A DNA stretch of 64,000 nt, taken from positions 1 through 64,000 of the forward strand of contig DASREL010000116.1 of NCBI GenBank assembly GCA_035652075.1, given 5' to 3'. Positions 50,330-57,980 of this stretch are shown in pieces. The position numbers and the translations under genes are program-made. Source of the stretch: Gp6-AA45 sp035652075. Its GTDB lineage: Bacteria > Acidobacteriota > Vicinamibacteria > Vicinamibacterales > CAVVIG01. Every line of letters begins with the position of its first letter. The stretch's first letter is position 1. The notes beneath the pieces were generated by a model that saw only the letters and a list, made by a program, of their open reading frames with translations, made no database searches and was not told the origin of the DNA.

Positions 50330-52510
50330 ATGAAACGGATAGCTCTAGGACTCGTCGCGGTTGCCGCCGCGGCCGTCGTCATCCCGAACCTCAAGGGCCA
50401 GGCGCCCGGGTTCCCGACGACGAAGAATGGCGACTGGCCGTACTACACGGCGGACGTGAAAGGCACGCGCTACTCGCCGCTTGATCAGGTCACCGCGCAG
50501 AACTTCAACAACCTCGAGGTCGCGTGGCGCTTCAAGACCGACAACCTCGGCACGCGCCCCGAGTACAAGCTCGAAGGGACGCCGCTCGCCATCAAGGGCG
50601 TCATCTACGCCACCGGCGGCACGCGCCGATCGGTCGTCGCGCTCGACGCGAAGAGCGGCGAGCTGATGTGGGTGTACTCGCTGCGCGAGGGGCAGCGCGC
50701 CGTCGCGGCGCCGCGTCAGCTCTCGGGACGCGGGCTCTCCTACTGGACTGACGGCAAAGGCGACGACCGCGTCATCTTCGTGACGACGGGCTATCACCTC
50801 GTCGCGTTGAACGCGCACACCGGCGCGCCGATCAAGACCTTCGGCAAAGACGGCATCGTCGACATGAAGATCGGCGCGGTGGTCGGCAAGGGCGAACAGA
50901 TCAACCTGGAAACGGGCGAGATCGGGTTGCACTCGACGCCGACGATCGCGAAGGACACGATCCTCGTCGGCTCGTCCTTCCGCGAAGGGTTGACGGTCAA
51001 GACGCACAACAACACGAAGGGCCTCGTGCGCGGCTTCGACGTCCGCACCGGCAAGACGCTCTGGACCTTCAACACGATTCCTCGTCCGGGCGAGTTCGGC
51101 AACGACACGTGGGAAAAGGAATCGTGGGCGTCCAACGGCAACACGGGCGTGTGGTCGCAGATCACCGCTGACGAAGAAGCCGGCCTCGCGTACCTGCCGG
51201 TGGAAGATCCGACGTCAGACCTGTACGGCGGTCATCGTCCGGGCAACAACCTGTACGGCGATTCGCTCGTCGCGGTCGATCTGAAAACCGGCCAGAAGAA
51301 ATGGCACTACCAGATCGTGCACCACCCGATCTGGGACTACGACATGCCGGCGGCGCCGATCCTGATCGACATCAACGTCAACGGCAAGCCGATCAAGGCG
51401 GTCGCGCAGTCGACGAAGCAGGGCATGCTGTACGTGTTCGATCGCATCACCGGTCAGCCGGTGTGGCCGATCGAAGAGCGCCCGGTTCCGCAGACCGACG
51501 TGCCCGGCGAAAAGACGTCGCCGACGCAGCCGTTCCCGACCAAACCGCCGGCGTACTCGCGCAACGGTGTGCTCGAAAGCGATCTCCTCGACTTCACGCC
51601 GGAACTGCACGCGCAGGCGGTCGAACAGGCGAAACGCTATCGCCTCGGACCGGTGTTCCTGCCGGCGGTCGTGAGCAAGCCGGAAGGTCCGTTGGCCGCG
51701 CTGACGTCTGGGACGTTGAGCGGCGGCGTCAACTGGCCGGGCTCCGCGGCGGATCCGGAACTCCACATGTTCTTCACGCACGCGTGCAACGCGTGCCTCG
51801 CGCCGCTCGGTCTCGTCGCGCCGCCGAAGGAGTTTTCGGATCTCGACTACGTGATGGGCACGGCCGGTCAGCAGTTCCGTCCGATCCTCGGCGGCGGCGA
51901 AGGCCTCGCAGCCGACGCGCCGGCCAATCGTGGCAACACGCCACCTCCCCCACCGCCTCCGGCGGCGGCGGGTCGTGGTGCTGAAGGCCGCGGCGGTCGC
52001 GGCGCAGGCGGCGGCGGTGGCGGCGCGGAAGGTGGATTCGGCGGCGGCGGCACGATCGTCCAGGGCCTGCCGATCCTGAAACCGCCCTACGGTGTCGTCG
52101 TCGGCATCAATCTCGACAAAGGCACGCTCGAGTGGTCGACGCCGCACGGAGATACGCCGGATAGCGTCCGCAACAACCCGGTGCTGCGCGGGATGAACAT
52201 TCCGAAAACCGGTCAGACCGGCAACGTCGGCGTCGTCGTGACGAAGACGCTCGTCATCGTCGGCGATCCGCAGGTGACGACGACGCCGGAGCATCCGCGC
52301 GGCGCGATGCTGCGTGCGTATGACAAGCTGACGGGCAAGGAAGTCGGCGCGGTGTTCATGCCGGCCGCGCAGAGCGGCTCGCCGATGACTTACTCGGTCG
52401 ACGGCAAGCAGTACATCATCGTCGCCGTCAGCGGCGGCAACTACTCGGGCGAGTACATCGCGTACGCGCTCCCGAACGCGCCGCAGCGCACTAACACGGG
52501 CGCTCGGTAA
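50330..52510 (+). CDS. Periplasmic PQQ-dependent dehydrogenase with low-complexity insert
   Basis: 726 aa; signal peptide 1-23. Eight-bladed PQQ fold with tryptophan docking strands (VVALDAKSGELMWVYS, FDVRTGKTLWTFNT, AVDLKTGQKKWHYQIVHHPIWDYD). A HACNACLAPLG stretch near 484-492 holds two Cys, which might form a disulfide but is not a heme site. Residues about 535-578 are a Pro then Gly/Ala/Arg-rich insert encoded by GC-only repeats. It is cotranscribed with the PAL-like gene upstream, but no cytochrome follows. Orthologous architecture is at 53733. Confidence 0.9.
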   Translation: MKRIALGLVAVAAAAVVIPNLKGQAPGFPTTKNGDWPYYTADVKGTRYSPLDQVTAQNFNNLEVAWRFKTDNLGTRPEYKLEGTPLAIKGVIYATGGTRRSVVALDAKSGELMWVYSLREGQRAVAAPRQLSGRGLSYWTDGKGDDRVIFVTTGYHLVALNAHTGAPIKTFGKDGIVDMKIGAVVGKGEQINLETGEIGLHSTPTIAKDTILVGSSFREGLTVKTHNNTKGLVRGFDVRTGKTLWTFNTIPRPGEFGNDTWEKESWASNGNTGVWSQITADEEAGLAYLPVEDPTSDLYGGHRPGNNLYGDSLVAVDLKTGQKKWHYQIVHHPIWDYDMPAAPILIDINVNGKPIKAVAQSTKQGMLYVFDRITGQPVWPIEERPVPQTDVPGEKTSPTQPFPTKPPAYSRNGVLESDLLDFTPELHAQAVEQAKRYRLGPVFLPAVVSKPEGPLAALTSGTLSGGVNWPGSAADPELHMFFTHACNACLAPLGLVAPPKEFSDLDYVMGTAGQQFRPILGGGEGLAADAPANRGNTPPPPPPPAAAGRGAEGRGGRGAGGGGGGAEGGFGGGGTIVQGLPILKPPYGVVVGINLDKGTLEWSTPHGDTPDSVRNNPVLRGMNIPKTGQTGNVGVVVTKTLVIVGDPQVTTTPEHPRGAMLRAYDKLTGKEVGAVFMPAAQSGSPMTYSVDGKQYIIVAVSGGNYSGEYIAYALPNAPQRTNTGAR

Positions 52511-52613
52511 TGGCTAAGGCTTGATGGCTAAGGGTTGATGGCTCAGGGCTGATGGATTTCGCGCGCGATGACGCGTGATATCCATTAGCCCTTGGCCATC
52601 AGCCATGTGCCAT
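52507..52613. repeat. Inverted arms of a GGCTGATGG/GGCTAAGG repeat between convergent genes
   Basis: Four units at 10-11 nt spacing (ATGGCTAAGG, TTGATGGCT...) after the PQQ-dehydrogenase stop, then about 28 nt, then inverted CCATTAGCCC and GGCCATCAGCC units that give the last residues and TGA stop of the convergent glycosyltransferase. Confidence 0.8.
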
Positions 52614-53696
52614 GATCACCGCGCGGTAGATCTCGACCGCGCGTTCCCCCACCGCCCTCCACGTTAGATTTTTTTCGAAGTGTTCGATGACGCGCGGTCG
52701 TTCGTCGGCCGCGGTGCTGTCGAGTGCGCGCACGCAACCTTCCACGTCGCCTGGCGACCACAGATGTCCGACGTCGCCCGTCAGCGCACGAAACGTCGGG
52801 ATGTTCGTGACGACGGGAATCGCGCCGCACGCGAGCGCTTCCATCAGCGAGTACCCGCTTCCCTCGTGATGACTGCCGACGAGGAAGATATCAGCGGCCG
52901 AGAAGTACGCGGACATCTGGTCGTGCGGCACCGCGCCGACGAGGCGCACGCGATCGCGCAACGTCGATGATCCGATGATCCGTTCGCGCACTTGCGGGAG
53001 CAGTTCGTCGGTGTGATAGATCATCGTCAGCGTCGCGTCGGACGCACGCGAGGCGAATTGTTCGAAGGCCGCAAGAATCGTCAGCGGATCTTTGTTCGCG
53101 TTCAGGCGCCCGACCCAAACGATTGCCGGCGATCCCGTCACGCCACTGCGCGATCGCGCGTCGCCGCGCGGCATTGGCCGCACGTCGGTGCTCGCCGGCA
53201 TGACCGTGTGGACGCGTTGCGTCGGCGCGATGAATCCCGCGTCGCGCCACGCCTGCGCATGTTCCGGCACGGCAAACAGAAACGCGTCAACGGACGAGCG
53301 GCACAGGCGCCCGGCAATCCGCAGCATCGGCGCGCGTCCGATGTCGCCGCCGTCCGAGTGGCTTTGCACGACCAGGTGTAGGGCGGCCCTTTCAGGGCGG
53401 CCGATCCTTCGTCGCAGTCGCCACGTCTCGACTGGAAACGTGACGCCGTTGACGTGGACGATGTCGGGCGTGAATGCGGCGGCGGCGGCGGCAATCGTCG
53501 AAAAGTCGCCGAACGTGTACGACACGCCGTTGCGCGTGACATTTGCTGACGAATGGAACTGCTGAACCGTCAGCACGTCGGCGCCGGCCGCCGCAATTGC
53601 GTCGGCCCAGCCCGTCAACGTCGTGTAGCGGTCGAGCAATTCGTCGGCGGATTTCAACGCCGGATCGCTCGCATAGTTCACCTGCACGACCCGCAT
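52599..53696 (-). CDS. Glycosyltransferase (GT4-like)
   Basis: 365 aa from ATG 53696. The N-terminal half carries DPALKSADELLDRYTTLTGWADAI, an ADP-like start, and DIVHVNGVTFP. The C-terminal Rossmann half has IVWVGRLNANKDPLTILAAFEQF, VPHDQMSAYFSAADIFLVGSHHEGSGYSLMEALACGAIPVV (the E-x7-E region of GT4 retaining enzymes) and ends WRAVGERAVEIYRAVI. It is a cytoplasmic enzyme of cell-surface polysaccharide or glycolipid synthesis. It is divergent from the next PQQ gene and convergent with the previous one, so it may be an insertion in the PQQ block. Confidence 0.86.
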   Translation of the reverse strand: MRVVQVNYASDPALKSADELLDRYTTLTGWADAIAAAGADVLTVQQFHSSANVTRNGVSYTFGDFSTIAAAAAAFTPDIVHVNGVTFPVETWRLRRRIGRPERAALHLVVQSHSDGGDIGRAPMLRIAGRLCRSSVDAFLFAVPEHAQAWRDAGFIAPTQRVHTVMPASTDVRPMPRGDARSRSGVTGSPAIVWVGRLNANKDPLTILAAFEQFASRASDATLTMIYHTDELLPQVRERIIGSSTLRDRVRLVGAVPHDQMSAYFSAADIFLVGSHHEGSGYSLMEALACGAIPVVTNIPTFRALTGDVGHLWSPGDVEGCVRALDSTAADERPRVIEHFEKNLTWRAVGERAVEIYRAVIMAHG

Positions 53697-53702
53697 CTGG
53701 CG

Positions 53703-53725
53703 TATATTGTGCCCGTTCAGGGGAG
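53703..53725 (+). promoter_or_regulatory. -10-like TATATT and ribosome site of the 53733 gene
   Basis: TATATT at 53703-53708 and AGGGGAG at 53719-53725 precede ATG 53733 by 24 and 7 nt. The ribosome site decides this start over an earlier in-frame ATG at 53553. Confidence 0.45.
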
Positions 53726-53732
53726 CTCTCAC

Positions 53733-55931
53733 ATGAAACGCACAATTATTGGAACGACGTGTGCCGCGGTTGCCGTCGGCGCGATCCTCGTCGGCACGCA
53801 CAGCGCGCGCGTGACCGGCCAGGGCTACGTGCCGAGCACGAAGAACGGCGATTGGACGCACTACACCGCTGATGCGAAAGGCACGAAGTACTCGCCGCTC
53901 GATCAGATCAACGGACAGAACTTCAAGGAACTCGAGGTCGCCTGGCGCTTCAAGACCGACAACCTCGGCACGCGTCCGGAGTACAAGCTCGAAGGGACGC
54001 CGCTCGCCATCAAAGGCATCCTGTACACGACCGCCGGCACGCGGCGATCGGTCATCGCGCTCGATGGCAAGACGGGCGAGTTGATCTGGTCGCACAGCTA
54101 CCGTGAGGGCAACCGCGCCGCGATCGCGCCGCGCCAGTTGTCGGGCCGCGGCGTCGCATATTGGACCGACGGCAAAGGCGACGAACGCGTCGTCTACGTG
54201 ACGACCGGCTACCGCCTCGTCGAGCTGAACGCGAAGAATGGATCGATGGTGCAGTCGTTCGGCAACGGCGGCGTCGTGGATCTCAAGAACGGCGCGGTCA
54301 CCGGCAAAGGGCAGCAGATCGATCTCGAACAAGGCGAGATCGGCCTCCACTCCACGCCGCTCGTCGTCGGCAACATGGTCATCATCGGCTCGTCGTTCAA
54401 GGAAGGGATGACCGTCGTCACGCACAACAACACGAAAGGCCTCGTGCGCGCGTTCGACGTCAGGACGGGCAAACTGCTCTGGACGTTCAACACGATTCCG
54501 CGTCCCGGCGAATTCGGCAACGACACGTGGGAAAACGAATCGTGGGCGACCAACGGCAACACCGGCGTCTGGACGCAGATGACGGTCGACGAAGAAGCCG
54601 GCCTCGTCTATCTACCGGTTGAAGATCCGACGTCTGACTACTACGGCGGCCATCGTCCGGGGAACAACCTGTACGGCGACTCGCTCGTCGCGGTCGACAT
54701 GAAGACGGGTCAGAAGAAATGGCACTTCCAGGTCGTGCATCACCCGATCTGGGACTACGACCTGTCCTCGGCGCCGATCCTGCTCGACGCGAACATCGAC
54801 GGCAAGCCGCGCAAGATCGTCGCGCTGCCGAGCAAAGAGTCGTTCCTGTACGTGTTCGATCGGATCACCGGTCAGCCGATTTGGCCGATCGAAGAGAAGC
54901 CGGTCCAGCAGTCCGACGTGCCCGGCGAAAAGACGTCGCCGACGCAGCCGTTCCCGACCAAACCGCCGGCCTACGGACGTCCGTTCCTGAAGGTGCCGGA
55001 CGATCTCATCGACTTCACGCCGGCGCTGCGCGCGCAGGCGCTCGAGAACCTCAAGCACTATCGCGTCGCCGGCATGTTCAATCCGCCGCTCGTCGGTGAT
55101 TTGAACGGCATCCGCGGCGCGATCAACGTCGGCAACGCCAGCGGCGGCACGAACTGGCCCGGCGCGGGCGCCGATCCCGAAACGCACATCGTCTACGCAC
55201 AGGCGGCGATGGCGTTCGTCAGCGGACTCTCGCTGCGCAAACCGCCGCCAGGATTCTCTGACCTGAACTACGTGTCGGGCACCGAAGGGACGGAATTCCG
55301 CGTCGCGGAAGGTCCGGGCTTCGGCAGCGCCGCTGACGCCCCGCAGCGCGGCGGCGGTGGTGGCGGTCGCGGCGCAGCAGCCGCGGGTCGAGGCGGACGC
55401 GGCGCAGCCGCGGAAGCGGGCGCTGGCGCGGCGGCTGCAGCAGGACGCGGTGCGTTCTCGAATCCGATGACCGAAGGCCTCGGCGGCCTGCCGATCGTCA
55501 AGCCGCCGTACGGCGTGCTGTCGGCGATCGACGTCGACAAGGGCGAGCTGAAGTTCCAGGTGCCGCACGGCGACACGCCGGACGCGGTCCGCGACAGCCC
55601 GCTACTCAAAGGGATGAACATCCCGAAGACGGGACAGAACGGCAGCGTCGGCCTGCTCGTCACGAAGACGCTCGTCGTCCTCGGCGATCCGCAGGTGACG
55701 GCGCCGCCCGGACGTCCGCGCGGCGCGATGCTGCGTGCGTACGACAAACAGACCGGCGCCGAGCTCGGCGCGGTGTGGATGCCGGCCGCGCAGAGCGGTT
55801 CGCCGATGACCTACAAAGGCCTCGACGGCCGCCAGTACATCGTCGTCGCAATCAGCGGCGGCAACTACTCGGGTGAGTACCTGGCGTTCGCGGTCCCCGG
55901 TGGTGGCGATAGACCGACCGCGCAACACTAA
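53733..55931 (+). CDS. Periplasmic PQQ-dependent dehydrogenase with Gly/Ala-rich insert
   Basis: 732 aa; signal peptide 1-30 (TGQG). Close paralogue of the 50330 protein, with the same docking strands and NGDWTHYTADAKGTKYSPLDQI start. It lacks the CNAC motif. Residues about 527-568 are a Gly/Ala/Arg-rich stretch (GGGGGRGAAAAGRGGRG), in the same place as the insert of the other two-copy paralogue. No heme site. It is followed, through a repeat array, by the PAL-like 56126 gene, mirroring the order PAL then PQQ at 49196-52510. Confidence 0.9.
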   Translation: MKRTIIGTTCAAVAVGAILVGTHSARVTGQGYVPSTKNGDWTHYTADAKGTKYSPLDQINGQNFKELEVAWRFKTDNLGTRPEYKLEGTPLAIKGILYTTAGTRRSVIALDGKTGELIWSHSYREGNRAAIAPRQLSGRGVAYWTDGKGDERVVYVTTGYRLVELNAKNGSMVQSFGNGGVVDLKNGAVTGKGQQIDLEQGEIGLHSTPLVVGNMVIIGSSFKEGMTVVTHNNTKGLVRAFDVRTGKLLWTFNTIPRPGEFGNDTWENESWATNGNTGVWTQMTVDEEAGLVYLPVEDPTSDYYGGHRPGNNLYGDSLVAVDMKTGQKKWHFQVVHHPIWDYDLSSAPILLDANIDGKPRKIVALPSKESFLYVFDRITGQPIWPIEEKPVQQSDVPGEKTSPTQPFPTKPPAYGRPFLKVPDDLIDFTPALRAQALENLKHYRVAGMFNPPLVGDLNGIRGAINVGNASGGTNWPGAGADPETHIVYAQAAMAFVSGLSLRKPPPGFSDLNYVSGTEGTEFRVAEGPGFGSAADAPQRGGGGGGRGAAAAGRGGRGAAAEAGAGAAAAAGRGAFSNPMTEGLGGLPIVKPPYGVLSAIDVDKGELKFQVPHGDTPDAVRDSPLLKGMNIPKTGQNGSVGLLVTKTLVVLGDPQVTAPPGRPRGAMLRAYDKQTGAELGAVWMPAAQSGSPMTYKGLDGRQYIVVAISGGNYSGEYLAFAVPGGGDRPTAQH

Positions 55932-56122
55932 ACGTTCAAGGGGTTCAAGGGGTTCAAGAGGTTCAAGGGGTTCGAGGGGTTCGAAGACGACCTCTTGAAC
56001 CTCCGAACCTCTTGAACCTCCGAACCTCCGAACCTTTTGAACCTTTTGAACCTTTTGAACCTCTTGAACCTCTTGAACCTCTTGAACCTCTTGAACCTCT
56101 TGAACCTCTTGAACCTCTTGAG
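55930..56122. repeat. Inverted arms of the GGTTCAAGG repeat at the 5' end of a PAL-like gene
   Basis: About six GGTTCAAGG-type units follow the dehydrogenase stop, then about 13 CTTGAACCT-type units in inverted orientation run to 4 nt before ATG 56126. The word is that of 40998-41158, 15 kb away. No ribosome site is left between the repeat and the start codon. Confidence 0.9.
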
Positions 56123-56125
56123 CCG

Positions 56126-57187
56126 ATGCGCTTCCTCCTGCTAACCCTCGCAGCCTTCGTCGCTTTCGCCCCTCAAGACAAAGGCGGCGAAGACGAGACC
56201 GGTCCGTATCAAGTCGTCGAGAAGTGGCCGACCGACTGGGCGAAGCAGGGCTACATCTGGGGCTCGCAGCCGGGCATCTTCGCCGAATCACCGAACCGCA
56301 TTTTCATCGCCGCGCGTGGCGAGCTGAAACTCCCCGACAAACTTGGACGCGGGTACAACGGCGAATGGGGATCGCTCGGTCAACGCGCGACCGAGCCGAC
56401 GCCCGAGATGCGCAACTGCATCGTCGTCGTCGACGGCAGCGGCAAGATGATCGACGCGTGGACGCAGTGGGACAAGCTGTTCGAAGGGGGCGGCGGTCCG
56501 CACAAGATCAGAATCAGCCCGTACGATCGCGAGCGGCACGTGTGGGTCGTCAACGACGCACGTCACGTGATCTACGAGTTCACGAACGACGGCAAGCAGC
56601 TCGTTCGGACGCTCGGCGAGACCGACGTGCCGGGCGACGATGGCGCGCATTTTAATCGTCCGCAGGATATCGCGTGGCTGCCGGACGGAACGTTGCTCGT
56701 TGCCGATGGCCTCGGCAACGCGCGGATCGCAAAGTTTTCGAAGGACGGTAAGTTCCTCAGTTCGTTCGGCACGCGCGGCAACGGTCAGGGACAGTTGGCC
56801 GGCGTGCACGGCGTCGCCGTCGACGCGAATCGGCGCATCTACGTCGCCGACCGATCGAATCACCGGATTCAGGTGTTCGACGAGAACGGCACGTGGCTCG
56901 ACCTCTGGCCGAACCTCCGTCAACCCAACGACATCTTCATCTCGAAAGATCAGCACGTCTGGGTCGCCGACGGCACCAACTCGAAGCTTCTCGAATACGA
57001 CACCAACGGCAAGCTGCTCTACTACTGGGGCACGTACGGCGTCTTCCCCGGTCAGTTCTGGGAACTCCATCAGATCTCAGTGGACTCGGACGGCAACCTT
57101 TACGGCGCCGACAGCTTCGGCGGGCGCGTCCAGAAATTCCGTCCCAGATCCGGCGCCGACAAAGCCAAACTCATAGGACAGATGTAG
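56126..57187 (+). CDS. Secreted PAL-like NHL propeller lacking the catalytic tyrosine
   Basis: 353 aa from ATG 56126 with a short signal peptide (1-14, ending VAFAP). It resembles the 44144 protein without the C-terminal extension. PAL positions: Arg64, His126, His228, Arg243 and His315 are kept, but the tyrosine position is Leu196 (ADGLGNAR). It may therefore bind zinc and ligand but be inactive as a lyase, or have another activity. Its 5' side is a repeat array with no visible ribosome site, and its TAG stop is the start of a TAGCGCAG repeat. Confidence 0.83.
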   Translation: MRFLLLTLAAFVAFAPQDKGGEDETGPYQVVEKWPTDWAKQGYIWGSQPGIFAESPNRIFIAARGELKLPDKLGRGYNGEWGSLGQRATEPTPEMRNCIVVVDGSGKMIDAWTQWDKLFEGGGGPHKIRISPYDRERHVWVVNDARHVIYEFTNDGKQLVRTLGETDVPGDDGAHFNRPQDIAWLPDGTLLVADGLGNARIAKFSKDGKFLSSFGTRGNGQGQLAGVHGVAVDANRRIYVADRSNHRIQVFDENGTWLDLWPNLRQPNDIFISKDQHVWVADGTNSKLLEYDTNGKLLYYWGTYGVFPGQFWELHQISVDSDGNLYGADSFGGRVQKFRPRSGADKAKLIGQM

Positions 57188-57253
57188 CGCAGGCCTTCAG
57201 GCGTGCAGCAGCCCTAAAGGGCTGCGCTACAACTAAAGGGCTGCGCTACAACC
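57185..57253. repeat. TAGCGCAG palindromic repeat between convergent genes
   Basis: TAGCGCAGGCCTTCAGGC, then two copies of CTAAAGGGCTGCGCTACAA. The left TAG is the stop of the PAL-like gene; read on the minus strand the right copy provides the TAG stop of the methyltransferase. Related to the repeat at 13875-13930. Confidence 0.85.
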
Positions 57254-57911
57254 GTTCCGACCGGCCCGACGCACAAATCCAGCCCTTCGCGCGCTCTTCG
57301 AAGACGTCAACACTCGAGAATCCAGCGTCCGTTAGCGCCTGCCGGTGACCCTCGGCAGTCAGGTGGATGACGCCGAGCGGCTTCATCGCGAGACCCTGGA
57401 TGAATCCAAAACGCCCGGCGGCATAGCTCTCCGCGATCAGCGCGACGGAGCCACCGGGCTTCAGGACGCGGCGGACTTCGCGCAAGTCGGCGACAACATC
57501 TGGCCAGTAGTAATGCGTCTCGACCGCCGTCACGACATCAAACGTCGCGTCCGCGAACGGCAGCTTCGAGACAGATGCCTGTTGGACATCGACACGGCCG
57601 TCGGCGATCGCCGCGGCGTTGGTTTGCTGTGAGACAGCCACGCTCTCGGGCGAGTAATCGACCCCGCTGACTTTTCGTCGAGGCTCGGACGCCAGCTTCG
57701 CGATCGTCCGCCCGCCGCCGCAGCCGACATCCAGCACGCGGGCGTCAGCGGCAATCGCCAGCTGACGCAGTCCCCAGTCGGTGACCGCTGAGTGCGATCG
57801 GTTCATGATCCAGAGGAAGGGACGGCCGATCGCCCGCCACGGCTTGCGAACCTGTGAGAGCAGGATGGGCGCAGCAACGAGAACGATCAGGAGGCGAACA
57901 ACCAGAGGCAT
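57246..57911 (-). CDS. Membrane-anchored class I SAM methyltransferase
   Basis: 221 aa from ATG 57911 (a GTG at 57929 is possible). An N-terminal hydrophobic helix (about 3-18) is followed by the methyltransferase core: VLDVGCGGGRTI (about 61-72), GVDYSPESV, FADATFDVVTAVETHYYWPD and LREVRRVLKPGG. The Tyr-Tyr-Trp-Pro segment replaces the usual motif IV. It resembles UbiE/ubiquinone-type and phospholipid-type enzymes, but the acceptor is not identifiable. The C terminus LTDAGFSSVDV is typical of the fold. Its stop codon is within a repeat. Confidence 0.87.
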   Translation of the reverse strand: MPLVVRLLIVLVAAPILLSQVRKPWRAIGRPFLWIMNRSHSAVTDWGLRQLAIAADARVLDVGCGGGRTIAKLASEPRRKVSGVDYSPESVAVSQQTNAAAIADGRVDVQQASVSKLPFADATFDVVTAVETHYYWPDVVADLREVRRVLKPGGSVALIAESYAAGRFGFIQGLAMKPLGVIHLTAEGHRQALTDAGFSSVDVFEERAKGWICASGRSERL

Positions 57912-57948
57912 TTGACCAGATACGTGCACGAACGGCCGAGGGTTCCCT

Positions 57949-57980
57949 GTCCAGCCTCCAGCCTCCAGCCTCTAGTCTCT
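57949..57980. repeat. CCAGCCT tandem repeat at the typA stop
   Basis: Three to four CCAGCCT units at 7-nt spacing; read leftwards, the last unit supplies the TAG stop of typA. Confidence 0.6.

Noticed and set aside
51780..51805. Heme c site in the 50330 dehydrogenase
   Set aside because: The sequence is CNACL, lacking the heme-ligand histidine after the second cysteine.
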